DNA of 64,000 nucleotides from Onchidella celtica (lineage: Eukaryota; Mollusca; Gastropoda; Systellommatophora; Onchidiidae), in the NCBI GenBank assembly GCA_963931925.1, contig OZ007570.1, positions 32,603,295 to 32,667,294 on the forward strand, read 5' to 3'. The position numbers and the translations under genes are program-made. Below, in pieces: positions 50,791 through 63,011 of the stretch (position 1 is its first letter; each line of letters opens with the position of its first letter). Below the pieces are notes generated by a model. It did no database searches and had not been told where the DNA came from. It saw only the letters and a program-made list of their open reading frames with translations.

Positions 50791-51115
50791 AAATATTGAA
50801 AAAATATAGATTTTTTTGGGGGGCACTTTTAGACTCCTTAATATGTCTAGAATCCTATGCCGGACATTTGCTATTGGTAAACAAGTTTGTCACGTCTAAA
50901 TGCAACTGTTTTGTATGCAAGATCGGTCCATTTTTGGCCTAGAAATCACAATATTCCTTAGATTTTGCCTAGATTTACAACCTCGTCAGGTGTATTTCTC
51001 GTTATCAATACATGCCATATTTGGTAATGTTGGAAAGGTCATCCTTTTATTTTCGAATACTGTGTTCTGTTTGGTAATAGCTATATTTATATTCGTGTGT
51101 CATCGGCTTTTTCAA
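50791..51115. other. 5' side of the CAP paralogue, no recognisable exon
   Basis: No exon 2-like sequence is visible on the minus strand. I see nothing else assignable. Confidence 0.4.
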
Positions 51116-51801
51116 CCAGTATATGAAAGGATAATGAGGTCACCAGACCTCTTCAATATGTATAGTGAGATGATATCAAGATACATTGAAGATAACAAAG
51201 GATGGAATACGTCTGGGTGGATATAATATCAACAATTTGAGATACGCCGTTGATATTGTTTTAATTATGGAATCAGAACACACCCTTCCGAAAACAATGG
51301 ATGTAGTGGCAGAAGTAAGCACAAAAAAAACAAGGCCTGACACTAAATATCTCAAAAACAGAGAGTATGTCCGTCTCCAAAAAGGCACAGGCCTCACCAT
51401 GCCATCTATAAAGTAACAGGAAACAAGTCAAACAAGTCAACAAGTTTAAATACCTGGGTTACATGATAACATCAGATGGAAAATGTACATCAGAAGTCCA
51501 AAGACGAATGGTCACAGCCAAGGTTACTTTGAAAAGACACACTAAGAAGGCGACAGATGAAATTCATGGGGCATGTTTATAGAAAAAGAGGGGTTGAGTA
51601 ACTTAGTATGACAGGAAAAATCGAAGGGAAGAGAAATCGAGGACACCAACGTGCAACATTCATAAATAGCCTGAACACATGGGCACCCAACAACACAATG
51701 AACAACAACTCATTCATGAGGGCCTCGAGTGAAAGAGTGGGATGGAGAGCCATAGTCGTCAATGTCTGCTCCAGTCAAGGCACTTGATGATGATGATGAT
51801 G
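51116..51801 (+). pseudogene. RTE-type LINE 3' end, decayed
   Basis: Plus-strand frames encode ERIMRSPDLFNMYSEMISRY, then GIRLGGYNINNLRYAVDIVL (the FADD box altered to AVD) and, after a frame change, KFKYLGYMITSDGKC. The fragment ends in a (GAT)n microsatellite, a usual RTE tail. The 5' part is missing and there are several stops, so it is dead. Confidence 0.75.
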
Positions 51802-52422
51802 AGAGGATTTGATTGGCTGCCTCTTGGGTACACAAGCGGTCCTAAAATCCCGGAGAAACGAGCATGCGCAGTGCCTCAAATTAAATGGAAATTTTCTATT
51901 CATCCCGGCGGCATTACTCAAATTTACAATAGACTTCAGACACGTCTGACGTCACGCATGTTTATTTCTGCCTCGGTTCCCCACCGGCTGGGGATTCCCT
52001 TATGCGCGCGCAGCATGCCCTGCTAAACTTCCTTCCCGATCTTTTCGACTTAGACCATGGAGCTATTAATAACATATTAGTAAGTCCATGACTTAGACTG
52101 GCTTTGGTTTGGGGGCAACCGCCAAACTTCTTTTCTGAGATAATAAAAAAGAAAGAAAGAACAAAAAAAAAACAGTGGACTTTCCCTTTAACTAACACGT
52201 GGATGGCAGAACTCCGTTCATTTGAATTGAGTTGAACACCAAGTTCATGTATTTCTAATCCTCTGTTGCAACAGAATTAAAAGCTAAAATGAACGTGATT
52301 TTTGTTTAATAGTTTTTACCCAAGACCCATTAGACCAAGACAGTGCAATCGATCGTTAAATACAAAGGCGAAGAATTCCGCCGCGTGCGTAGTCTGCTAG
52401 ACTGACCGAGTGCGTATGGAGT

Positions 52423-53649
52423 ATTAGTTCATAAACTTCAAGGGATCCTATAATGCAGACTTGAAGTTTATGTCTATTGTATTATAGTAAATTGGACATC
52501 AGACATACACCTTTTCACTCATAGTACAGTCCCAATATTTTTGTGTTTGAACTAATGCATGACTTGTGTGCTATGGAGATCACCTGCTGTGTGTTTGTGA
52601 ACTGCTAATTCAACTTTTTGTATAATAAGGTCAAAGGGTATCGTCTTTTTGTTTGCCTGAAGAAGCCGTAAAACGCCATCGATCAAATACTGATAAACTG
52701 AATTTTATCATGACCCTGCCAATCTTGAATTTGAAGTCTCTGCACATCACCATTCTTTCAAAGCGGCGATTTCCTTTGATCTTTTCTTTGTTTTCAATTG
52801 AATAGGCCCCAAACTTATAGATGTTTATAGTATACATGTGTTCTTAAAGCTAAGGAATCCCATACTATGTACAATCAATCTGTGAATGAAATGTTCCACT
52901 TGATCATCCCGAATTTCTTTTAAAGGAAGTTTTGTTGTTGTTGTTTGTTTGTTTGTTTGTTTGTTTCTTTTTTCTTTTTTAATCTTCGAGCAAATAGAAA
53001 TTCAATCAGAAATAGTGCCCCAAAACAGAAAATTTCAGGGAACATAGTTGGAAAACTGAGGAAGCTGCAACATGAGTAACACATTTTTAACTTTCATTAT
53101 CGTCAGAATACTGCGGCTCGATTTTAGTAAGTTTTTGTTGTTGTTTTTTTAATCGCAGACCTGGTGTCCTTCCTACTTCATTACCCTTTTTCTGCTACCC
53201 TGGTTATCTCTACACTTTTTCATAAAATTAGAAGATGTAAATTTCCTCTCTGGTCTGATGTATGTGAGAACTTCATTCAAAGTTTGCATTTTATACCCAT
53301 TTATTTGCTTTAGTCATTTAAATAATGGCCCATCTGGTGTCTTCTCCTACTTCACTCCTCTTGTTCTCTGGTTATCCTTACACTTCATAAGATCAGAAGA
53401 TGTACATTTCCCCTTTGGTCTTATTAAGAACTTCATTCAAAGTTTGCAGTTTACTCATTTTATTTGCTTTAATCACTAAATTAATTCTTTGAATAGGTGC
53501 TGTATTGTACAGTTCTTGGTAGTCTTGGTAGTCTATTAACCCCATCTCATCCCATGGGAAATAAAACAAAGAAAATATATTTTTGTACAATAATATCACT
53601 GTTTACTTCATGCCACCTTTAAATCCTTGCTTACCGAACCATAACTGGG
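52423..53649. other. interior of the Mutator-like element, no gene
   Basis: A near-tandem duplication of about 165 bp covers 53160-53480 (repeated GTCTTCTCCTACTTCA-like and GAACTTCATTCAAAGTTTGC blocks). A (GTTT)n run lies at about 52946-52966. I see no protein. Confidence 0.65.
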
Positions 53650-53869
53650 CACTCCATACGCACTCGGTCAGTCTAGCAGACTACGCACGCGGCGGAATTC
53701 TTCGCCTTTGTATTTAACGATCGATTGCACTGTCTTGGTCTAATGGGTCTTTTCTTCTTTCTTTTTTTTTTATTATCTCAGAAAAGAAGTTAAGTTTGGT
53801 GGTTGCCCCCAAACCAAAGCCAATCTAAGTCATGGACTTACTAATATATATTAATAGCTCCATGGTCTA

Positions 53870-55510
53870 TGTCACGAGCAGGTGAGCTGGGATCAGTAGT
53901 TACGGGAGAAGGGGGTCGAGTAAAGTTAACCCACGGCCCACGGGTAATGAAAAGCATGCATGTTGTGAGTGGGGGGGGGGTCTGCATGAGGCGAGAGCGC
54001 TGTACTACTATCACTGCAAGTTAGAAGGTCCCAGGGGACGGACGTGAGTGAGAACAGTCGGGAGATTGTGACAGTGTTTTCCAGTGATGACTGGTAGGTG
54101 GAACGATGATTGATAATTATGATTGATGTATTATATTCGTCTACGACCATGATGTAAATAAGTATATGTGAGGAATGTGGAAGTCCTTGATACTGTATAT
54201 AGCAATGTGCGCCATGAGCGATAGATGGAAGTTAGCTTCATGGATTTGTAGCGAGAGTGAGTAGGGTGTAATACGGTGGAGGTGTTACCGTAAGATGTTT
54301 GGTGAGTGAAATGTGAACTATTGTGTGTACGCTTCATGAGTTGTAATGAGGGGTGAAGTGATTAGAAATGGTATGGTATTATACCAATGTAATGTTATTT
54401 TTGTAGGTGCCGGGGTCGGGCCGAAGAGCCGCCTACGGTGAGCACAGGGGATAGGCCAGAATAGGGCCGAAGGCCACACATAGGCCAGGAGTGAAGCTGT
54501 CGGTGTAGGACAGTCGCAGCACATGAGTCGTGGCAGTCTGGCCACAGACAGGGATGTATATAGGATTGTGAATGTGCTATTAAGATGTGCTATTGTGACA
54601 TGGATGTATTACTGTGCGAATGAGATATTCATGTGAATTGAATTATTAACGTGCTATGGCCACGTGAGGTGTATAGGAGGCTAAAGTGTATTCCCATAGG
54701 GAGGCGCTATTGAGAGACTGTGGTGTGAAAGAATACTAGTGTGTCATTAAGACCCTGAGTGGAGAGGCTGAGGCCGAGGTGTCTTTAGAGTAATTACCGG
54801 GTTGTGGACCCGAGGAAGCGTGCTTACGGAAGAAGGCCGTGGACGGCAGTTAACTTGAAGAATATAATGTATGTATGTAATTGCACTGTTATCCTTATCT
54901 TTATATTTATGTTTAATAAATGTGTGAGTCTGATGGGGTGTTCTGTTAAGGGACAAGGTGGTCTAGAGGCAAGGTGCTCGCCTCTCATGCCGAGGGTCCC
55001 GGGTTCTAAACCCGGGCAGTGCAGGCATGTTGGAAAGTGGATTTTTCTCATATTTTCAAGTCCCTGGTCCTATTGGGGGGTAGGATCGAGTAGTTCTTGG
55101 AAATTGGATTTTTCTCATATTTTCAAGTCCCTGGTCCTATTGGGGGGTAGGATCGAGTACCTAGTCTTCTCGGATAAGGACGAAAAAATTCGGAGGGCCC
55201 GTGTGCACGTCGCGCACGTTAAAGATACCTTGGCAGTTGGAAATCGTGAAGAGCAGGCCGAAAGGCCGCTGCCCAGGCAAAATTGAAATTAATAGATTAA
55301 AATTTATCCATATCATCTCCCCCCCCCCCCCCCCCCCCGCCAGAACAAGAAATAATAAAACAAGTAAAGTGAGGTGTAAATGCCAAGGGCAGCGAACCTC
55401 CTAAAATAAAGACCTCAAATTATGGGGTGTTCTGTTAAGTGTTATACTTGTTCGTTCGTGATTGTTGTCCTGTTATAACCATCGCATCTCCCAGTCTGGG
55501 ATTTGTGACA
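53870..55510 (+). mobile_element. solo LTR of the Gmr1-like family with nested SINE
   Basis: Begins TGTCACGAGCA and ends GGGATTTGTGACA. The flanks GTCTA (53865-53869) and TTCTA (55511-55515) match at 4 of 5 bases, and the other TIR shows the uninterrupted sequence. Without the SINE and its duplicate it is about 1150 bp. It is more diverged from the LTRs at 21620 and 28832 than those are from each other. Confidence 0.93.
54951..55421 (+). mobile_element. tRNA-derived SINE inside the solo LTR
   Basis: Flanked by a perfect 18-bp duplication ATGGGGTGTTCTGTTAAG (54933-54950 and 55422-55439). It is almost identical to the copy at 37458-37929, including the 67-bp internal duplication, and has a 19-bp poly-C run. 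The near identity implies recent activity. Confidence 0.96.
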
Positions 55511-55794
55511 TTCTAAGTCGAAAAGATCGGGAAGGAAGTTTAGCAGGGCATGCTGTGCGCGCATAAGGGAATCCCCAGCCGGTGGGGAACCGAGGCAGAA
55601 ATAAACATGCGTGACGTCAGACGTGTCTGAAGTCTATTGTAAATTTGAGTAATGCATCCCGGCACAGGCGTGCATATTATTTGCTTTCCACTTCCGAACC
55701 GGATGTAAACAGAGCAAGTCTTTCACTGGCATAAATATCTTCAGAGCGTTACTGTGTTTGCTAACGATCAGATTTACCACGTGTTACATCCAAG

Positions 55795-56668
55795 ATGGGG
55801 AAACAGAATGTTTCAAAGAGGAAAACTTACAACAGAATTGCCAGAGCACATCCATAAAATCAACAGCTATGGTCGGTAGAGCCAGAAATAGAAGGAACAG
55901 TTGAAGATGATTCTGAAAATAGTGTAACGGTTCTGTTATCAGTAGGCCTAATGGTGACAGTGTTAACCACGTGGAGAATGAAACTGCTCTCAGCCAGAGA
56001 CAACACACACTTTTCAAAAGAAAATTTCCCAGCATGAAGCAGTTCCAACAGCCCGTAAGGATCCAAACACTGTGAACACACACGTGGAAAGAACGATTGC
56101 TGACCTGGATCTGCTATGCAGCTTCATGTCTATTTCACTGTCCTGAATGCCGTGCTGGCTTTGTGCAAGTTACCATCAACCAGCAGAAAAGCACAGGTTT
56201 GGCAAAATGTATGGAGGCCTACTGTGTCATCTGTGACAAAGTTGTCCTATCCACACATACATCACATCGTGATATGACAGCTGCATCAAGACCACAGCCA
56301 TTCCAGGTGCACAAAGACGTTGCTGTGGCCTCAAGGCTGTCAGATCTGAGGCTCTACAAATTAAATAGAATTTCTGAAAACCTGAACATGCCAAGCCTGC
56401 CTCAGAAAAGTTTTGTAAAGACTGTCCAGACAGTGGCTGCCAAAACAACAGATGCTGCTGAAGAAGTTTTTGAATGTGGCTTTTGCCCAAGTGTCCAACA
56501 AACGACAAGGCAGCAACAATGAAGAGCCACTTGATATCGCTTTAAGTTTTGATGGGACATGGATGACTCGTGGCCATTGTTCTATCGTCGGAGTAACCTG
56601 CGTTATTGATGCCACGATTCCACACTAAATTGCCTTTGTTAGAATCCCAAACATGCTTCAACACAGGT
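55795..56668 (+). pseudogene. Mutator-like transposase, N-terminal part
   Basis: Begins MGKQNVSKRKTYNRIARAHP and passes several stops. It then shows DLRLYKLNRISENLNMPSLP, KTVQTVAAKTTDAAEE and, after a frame change near 56475, PLDIALSFDGTWMTRGH. The last box holds the first catalytic Asp of the Mutator-like transposase domain found in invertebrate elements. A further stop follows (56625) and the gene ends at a possible donor near 56668. The catalytic remainder is absent; the DIRS element begins soon after. Confidence 0.75.
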
Positions 56669-56799
56669 AAGTCTTGCATGTTTTATTAATTCTAACTCAG
56701 CCAACCGTCTTTCAATCGGTGCAACATGAGATTTTAGCACAGTGACTTTGAGCTCAGAACATTATGACCTGCGTATTAGCAGGAAAATAGTGATCCATT

Positions 56800-57796
56800 T
56801 TATAAGTGATAAATGAACTGTAGGAAGCGGTCCATCAGGACTTGACCGAAATGGTATGTCTGTCTCTTGTAGAATTTAGAGAAAGTAGACTCAGAGGTCC
56901 ATCCTGCTGATTTCATGATGGTTTCAATTGGGGAGGCATTAGCTTGAGCTACTGCTGATGTGCTGGCAGTCCTAGTGCTATGAGCACTGAATTCTGTGAT
57001 ATCGATGTCCACAGTAGACAATGAGGATTTGATCCATCGAGCTATTGTGTCCTTGCTTACTGCTCCATGTGATTGTATTATGCTAACAAGGAGTTTACTG
57101 TGTGCTTTTTCCGACAATCTGTCGTTCTCAGCAGATACTCATGAAAGGTAGGCACGACACATAAACTAGGGCTTTGCGTAAAAGCCGATATTTCAATCGG
57201 TGATTAATGAGTTCCTCTACGAGAGCGTTTTAATAATGAGGTAATATGGAAAAAAAACTTTGTCATGATTCAATATCATGCAATTAACATCAAGATTGTG
57301 CAGAGTTTGGACTCTTTGTCCTGATAATAAGGCAACAAGCATTACCAATTTAAGTGTAAGTTCTTTGAAAGAAAGACTGGCCAAAGGCATCCACAGTTCC
57401 AACACCTCCAGCACTTTATTTACATCCCGTGTGGAGTGATATCGCGGGAGTGAAGGTTTTGTTTTCAAAGGCTCCTTTCATGAAACGCTTCACTATGTCA
57501 TTTTGGCCAAAAGGTACATTATCATATTTACATATCATATAACATGAGAGTGCCGATCTAACTCTATTCAAAGCACTATAAGAATAACCACCGTGAACCA
57601 GCGAAGCCAAGAAATCTAATGCTGTTGCTAAAGGTGATGAAAGTGAATCCACTTTGTGATGACGAGCGTACCATTGCCATTTCTTAAGGTACACGTTGTA
57701 CATACTTTTGGTTGTAATTCTCCATGAGGACATGATAATGTCGATTGTTTCGGTAGAAAAACCTGATAATGTGTATCTTTTCCGGAGATTTTGCAT
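56800..57796 (-). pseudogene. DIRS tyrosine recombinase remnant
   Basis: The core-binding part includes MSSWRITTKSMYNVYLKKW. The catalytic part includes LSGQRVQTLHNLD (first Arg), SAHSTRTASTSAVAQ (HxxR), SAGWTSESTF and KFYKRQ (final Tyr). The catalytic set R, H-x-x-R, W and Y is recognisable. Frames break at 57416, 57217 and 57117. Confidence 0.82.
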
Positions 57797-58203
57797 ACTA
57801 GCAGTTTCAATTTCTTTCTCTTTGGATCAAGAGCAGCCGGTCGATTGGTAGAGTTAATAATCGCCCCCTTGCCGAGAGTAGCACAGGCCTTTCTATTTAC
57901 ATGCCCAGTAGTTTGGGATAAAATGCTTGGTTTGGCTAAAATGGAACAACTATCACAGCTTTGGCTGTACCTGCCCAAATTTTTTTGCAGGGTTCGTAGT
58001 ATGACACTGAAAGGTGGAAAACAATAGATCATCTCATATGATTGCCAGTCAAGCGCGAAAGCATCAATAGCAAATGCATCAGGCTCTATTCGGAAGGCAA
58101 CAAAGGGGACAAACTGATGATTGATCCGAGATGCAAACATATCTATACATGGTTTGGCATCAAGAATTTTAAGAGAGTGCATCTATAGCTCTCTGTCGAG
58201 CTT

Positions 58204-59774
58204 TCATTCTGTATCAATGTTTAGGATAGGAGAATCGTAATCTGTTTCATTTTGAAGACCTGGTACATGGGCTGCACTGAGCCATAATTTTCTATTAACA
58301 CACCAATCCCAGATTGTGTAAGAAAGAGTATTTAGGGAAACAGATTGACACGTGCCCATATGGTTGATACAAGCCACGGCTGTTGTGTTTTCTGACATAA
58401 CTCTGATATGGGTGTTATTGGTATTGGATACAAAGGCTTTGAGTCCTAAAAATATTGCTGAAGTCCCCAGATAGTTTATTTTGTGGCGCTTTTTTTCATT
58501 ATGGTAAAAAATCCCATGGGCCCGTTGTCTGTTGCATGCAGCTCCCTAGCAAGTAAGACATACATCGGTTGTTATTATAATAGAAGGGTTATCCCGATGA
58601 ATAGGTGCAACTTCATACATACTATTAAAAAAAAATTTGTTATCCACCAATCTAGTTCGAGCTTTGCATCCGCTGATAAAATCATGCTTTTTTTCTCCCA
58701 GTCACCCCTTTGCACTTTAAGTGCTGCATTTTTCTCACGTTCTAGTGTTCTATGATGTGAAAGGACATGCGGTATCGCAATAAAACTGGCAACACGGAGG
58801 CCAATACATGAAGTGACTTGGCGAATCTTACAAGTATGTGATGCCAATAAATCTTGACAGGCTTGAACAATTTTTAACCTTCGATTGGTTGTAAGTGTGA
58901 CAGTCATAGATTGAGATGAAATTACATGTCCCAAAAAGGCGTCGGCACAAACTGATTAGTCGGCATGGATGCAAAAGTTTAAAGTGTCAAACAGATTGAC
59001 GGTATCTACAACATTTGTGATTGCCTCGTTTTCTGACTTAGAAATTAAAAGCAAGTCATCCAGATATGCAGTTATCATGTGACCATACGTATGTAATTTG
59101 TTTAAAACAACCCTTGTTAAGCGGGTAAAGTCTCTCGGACAACTGGACATTCTATTTGGATAGCAAACATAACTGTACTTCTTGTTCCTATGAACAAATT
59201 TCAAGTATTTTTGATAAGTTATTGCAATGGGCACAGTGTAATAGGCATCTTTTAAATCAATGGATGCAAAATAACAACCTGTGCTCACTAGATTCAGAGC
59301 AGTCCGAATTGTTTCCATCTTGAATTTCTTATATGCAATATTATCATTCAGGGTTTTCATGTTAAGTATCATGCGATATTCTCTTGGTTTCAGTGTCATG
59401 TCGCTTTCACTGTCAGTATGGGAGTGCATAGATTCATAAACTCGTCTGGTTCTGTGACCGATTTTTTAAATTTCTCTCTTGGCCAGGAGCTTTTCAATTT
59501 CATCATCAATAATGCAAGCTTTGTATTCTGGTAATGGAGCATTGTGCGACATACTTTGAGACTGACAAGGTTTAGAGGCAAAAACGATCTCAGATCCTTT
59601 GACGATATCAATTATCTCAGCATCGGACGTAAGCTTGAACCATTCACGCAATCTATGCTTTATTTGGCCACTGTAGAAACGTTTTGCTCTCCTTGTAAGG
59701 TACGATTTTAATGAAGGCAATATTGCGCGCAAAGCACTCACCTGGTTCGCGGTGTTTAAAAGTGCAGATAACAT
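58204..59774 (-). pseudogene. DIRS reverse transcriptase and RNase H remnant
   Basis: Landmarks are REYRMILNMKTLNDNIAYKK, FASIDLKDAYYTVPI and ITAYLDDLLLISKSE with an intact YLDD. A thumb region follows (FLGHVISSQSMTV) and then an RNase H part with MSENTTAVACINHMGT and AAHVPGLQNETD. Stops lie after the Ile at 59466, at 58956 and at 58575. The family is clear, activity is excluded. Confidence 0.82.
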
Positions 59775-60439
59775 TCTGATCTACCTAAGGGGTTTGCCTC
59801 CCTTGGCACCGGTCGGGTGTTTCTTCCATGCATGGAAGGCCTGAGAATAGGGTCCGGAAGTCGCGTGGGCTCAAACCGAGTAAATGGAGATAAACAGTGA
59901 AATATCAATATTTTATCCAAATTGAGGTCTATCAGGATTTCATCTCTTCAACCATTTTTCTGACACCTCACAAAAGCCTTTGCATGAGGTCTCCTCCTAA
60001 ATGTGGTTTTGAAAACTTTTAGTCATGTATGTGCATTACTTTTTTTGACAAAATAGCTTTGATTTTTGGCATTTGATCATCCACTCTACCGGACTCTTTA
60101 GCCAAACAATTGGCTTACGAACCGACATCTTGCCGTATATCGTTTTTTTTTCCACAGACATCTCCCCTTTCCACTCTCGGGTACTGCGCATAAATTTGAA
60201 TCAGTTGGCAAGTAATAAAAGTAGGGCGCATACATAACCCTTCTGCTACATTGTTTACCTTACATTTCGCCACTGTAAAACCCATTTCAACTCAGTTCGT
60301 GCAAAACAAGTATCCAGGCTGATTCTTCTGATATTCCTTCATCTTTTTTATCAAGAAGTTTTTCATCTTGTGGCACAAACTTTGCTATATTAGATAAAAA
60401 AAAGAAAGAAATCATTTCCTGGATGCTAAGTCAACAAAA
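59775..60439. other. 5' flank of the DNCxGQNKN gene and DIRS end, no gene
   Basis: No coding region is seen. The left 100 bases, rich in G/C (CCTTGGCACCGGTCGGGTG), may be the DIRS terminus. Confidence 0.45.
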
Positions 60440-63011
60440 ATGGCTGCCAGAACAGCTCATCGGTCCGAGCGAACTCGTGAACAAGACATTGCTGATCACC
60501 TATACTCCCTGGAACGCCTTGGAATGCATGGTATGGCAGCAGAAGAAGCCCTGAGAGGCGTCATTAGTGATTATTTTATTGCTGACACTGAAGGGTATGA
60601 GGAGGAAGAACAAGAAGAACAAGAGACAACCACACTTGCGGAGGGGAAGACGCCCATCTCAGTGAGCCATGAGCCAACAGGTAGACCTCTAGTAAAAAAA
60701 AAAACCAACCTTTCCAATAGTCCCCAAGCCTCACATGTGTGATGCATGAATCATAAGATGTAAACAACAAACTGAGTATTGTCTTTTTCAGTTATATCTA
60801 GATTAGATCTATTACATTCAACAATGGCATGGCTGGTTGTTGTTGTTTTTCATGACAAGTGTTTCACTTTACTAGATCTAGATCTAGCTGGCTTACCCAA
60901 ACATACTTATTTTGCTAGAACTCCATATACAATTAGTATTTGAGAAGACAGTAAAATTATTATTAGGAAGAAATGATAAAATGTCATTTGCTTGTTACAA
61001 ATAGTAAAATAAAGTGGTGACTGACAGGGTATATCAATAAATGAATAATACACCTACGGCATACACCACCACCCAAAATCACTCCCTCGCAGAACTATCA
61101 AGCATCAGTCTTATTTATTGTTGTTGCTTTCTCATCCAGAACCATGTGATGCAGAAGAAGCCCGTGGAGTGATTGAGGATACGTCTGTTCACCTCATATT
61201 TACTCCTTCATCACCCGATGTCTGTCCTGAGGAGAAAAGTTTTGAATGCCTCTGCCGGTATAACAATGGGAAATCCTGTGGCACTCAATTTCAGGAGGAG
61301 GACATTGATTCCATTCATCTGCAATACTTGGGTCTGTCAAAAGATGAGCTGGACATTGCTGTGATGGAAGACATGTCTTCGGGAATGTACATGGGAAATG
61401 TGGCCCAGAAGTCAAAAAGGGGGCAGCAGACCCAACGTAAGGCCAGAAGAACAGACTTCTATGTGCATGGCCAACAAGTATGCAGGGAATTTTTTTTTAT
61501 ATATATACTCACTGTCTCTCCCTAAGACGTCTGAAAAATCTAGTGCAACATTCTAAAGAGAATGGCCTCGAGCCTCGGATACATGGCAACGTAAAGCGGC
61601 AGCCAGCCCATGCTCTGATGTATGATGACATTCAGGCTGTTTTCACTGTTATTTCTAACTTTGCTGAGGCAAACGCAATTGTTTTGCCTGGACGCCAGCC
61701 TTACAGCTGGAAGACAGACTGCAAACTACTTCCTACCAGTTTCCACAAAAGAGCGAGTACAAAGAACTAGACAACAACACACCAGGGATGAGATGTGTCT
61801 CCCACAGATCGTTTCTGCGCATATGGCAACAGTTGTTACCATTTATCACCAACTTGAAGCCTACTACAGACTTATGCTGGTACTGTCAGCAGAGTCTGTT
61901 CAGCTGCATAGGTGCACAGATTTGCCACTGCATAAGAAGAGCAAAGCAGCACAAGAAATGATGAAACATCTGAGTGACGCTGCTGCAGTGAGATCTTTAT
62001 ATAATTCTGTAGTGAAGGAGGTGAGGCGAAAGTTACCTGCAGGTTCCACCCTGGGAAAACATGACTGTTGTTCTCTAAAGGGCCAACTTCATTATAGCTT
62101 CGACATTGTGCAACAGGTTCATTACCCTTGTTTGACAGCAGCCCGACCCAATATTTTTTAAAACTCCTAGAAAGTGTGGTCTTTTTGGTGTGAATGTGAA
62201 GGACTTACAACACAAATTAATTTCTTATTGGATGAAGCCTGGAATTTTGGAAAAGGTGCAAACTGTGTTGTGTCTTTGCTTCATTTTTTCTTTGAGGAAT
62301 ATGGACTTGGTGAGACAATTGTTGTGGCCAGAACAAGAACAACACCATGCTGCAATATCTTTTGTGGCAGGTGTTGACAGGAAGGCACACTAAAATTACT
62401 GTGTCCTTCTTGTTGGCTGGCCACACCAACTTCGCGTGTGATTGGTCCTTTGGTCTCGTCAAGAGATCATTTAGAAAAACTAAAATTGGATGCTTACAAG
62501 ATATTGCACATGTTGTACAGAAATCTTCAGCTGTAAACAGTTCACAGTTTTGCATCACTGAGCAAGGAGAAATGCTTGTCACGGCATATGACTGAACAAC
62601 TTTTCTTGATAAATATTTTACAAAATTGCCCAAAATTTTATCATTTTATCATTTCCATTTTGAGTCAGGATCTGGATTTGTCGGAGCTCAGGATTTTCGT
62701 ACATCACCCATTCAAAATATTGACCTTGTTAGAGCAAATGCTTCCGAAATAAACCCCTCACATCTTCCAACTGCTCTGACAAATGCAGGCCTTGACTTCA
62801 AAAGGAAGTCCTATTAATTTTGTATAAAGAGATTAGGCCTTTTGTTCCATCTGAACACCAAGACACTATTGCCCCACTTCCTGAGGATCCAGAAGAACCT
62901 GGAACTAGTATTATAAGAGAAGAGCCACTGATGAAAGTGCCTCGTGTGGCAGAAGCTACAGGTCAAGGGAAGGGGAAGGGGAAAGGGAGAGGTAAGGGGA
63001 GAAAGCAGTAA
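60440..63011 (+). pseudogene. DUF7869-like (DNCxGQNKN) gene, two exons visible, frameshifted
   Basis: Exon 1 is 60440-60680 (ATG, acidic N-terminus), joined across a GT/AG intron to an exon from 61140 in phase 1. Landmarks in order: DFYVHGQQVCREFFF, GLEPRIHGN, LMYDDIQAVF, LHYSFDIVQQVHYPC, INFLLDEAWNFGKGAN, FFEEYGLGE, DNCCGQNKNNTMLQYLLW, LLAGHTNFACDWSFGLVK, a region aligned to the family's C-terminal part, and a Lys/Gly-rich tail. Breaks: a shift in a T9 run near 61491, one near 61740, stops near 62158 and 62171, a small deletion just before DNCC at about 62315, and stops near 62593 and 62815. A poly(A) signal AATAAA lies at about 63029. I found no TIRs around it, and the right end may be outside the window. 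The presence of Asp in FDIVQQ, DNCC and GHTxxxxD fits an RNase H-like triad; that is inference. Confidence 0.78.
60681..61139 (+). other. intron of the DNCxGQNKN gene
   Basis: Donor ACAG/GTAGAC and acceptor TCTCATCCAG. Joining the two exons keeps phase 1 and gives a continuous SHEPTEPCDAEEARG. No other feature is seen in it. Confidence 0.65.

Larger units (their letters stand above)
51911..55655. mobile_element. Mutator-like element with long TIRs, non-autonomous
   Basis: About 512 bp at 51911-52422 return in inverted orientation at 53650-55655, interrupted there by a solo LTR. The outer ends read GCATTACTCAAATTTACAAT on both sides. The flanks ATCCCGGCG (51902-51910) and ATCCCGGCA (55656-55664) match in 8 of 9 bases; 9-bp duplications and long TIRs are typical of Mutator-like elements. 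The middle (52423-53649) has no coding region. Confidence 0.85.
56800..59774 (-). mobile_element. DIRS-type tyrosine-recombinase retrotransposon, decayed
   Basis: Minus-strand fragments in the DIRS order: a pre-RT segment (59466-59774), reverse transcriptase (58956-59429), RNase H (58204-58398), connector (57628-58182) and tyrosine recombinase (56800-57796). Terminal and internal complementary repeats could not be delimited. Each part is separated by stops or frame changes. It lies between the Mutator-like fragment and the DNCxGQNKN gene, both on the plus strand. Confidence 0.82.

Noticed and set aside
53258..53479. Hydrophobic open frame with repeated SLHFIRSEDVHFPF-like parts
   Set aside because: It is produced by a non-coding 165-bp duplication in the Mutator-like interior.
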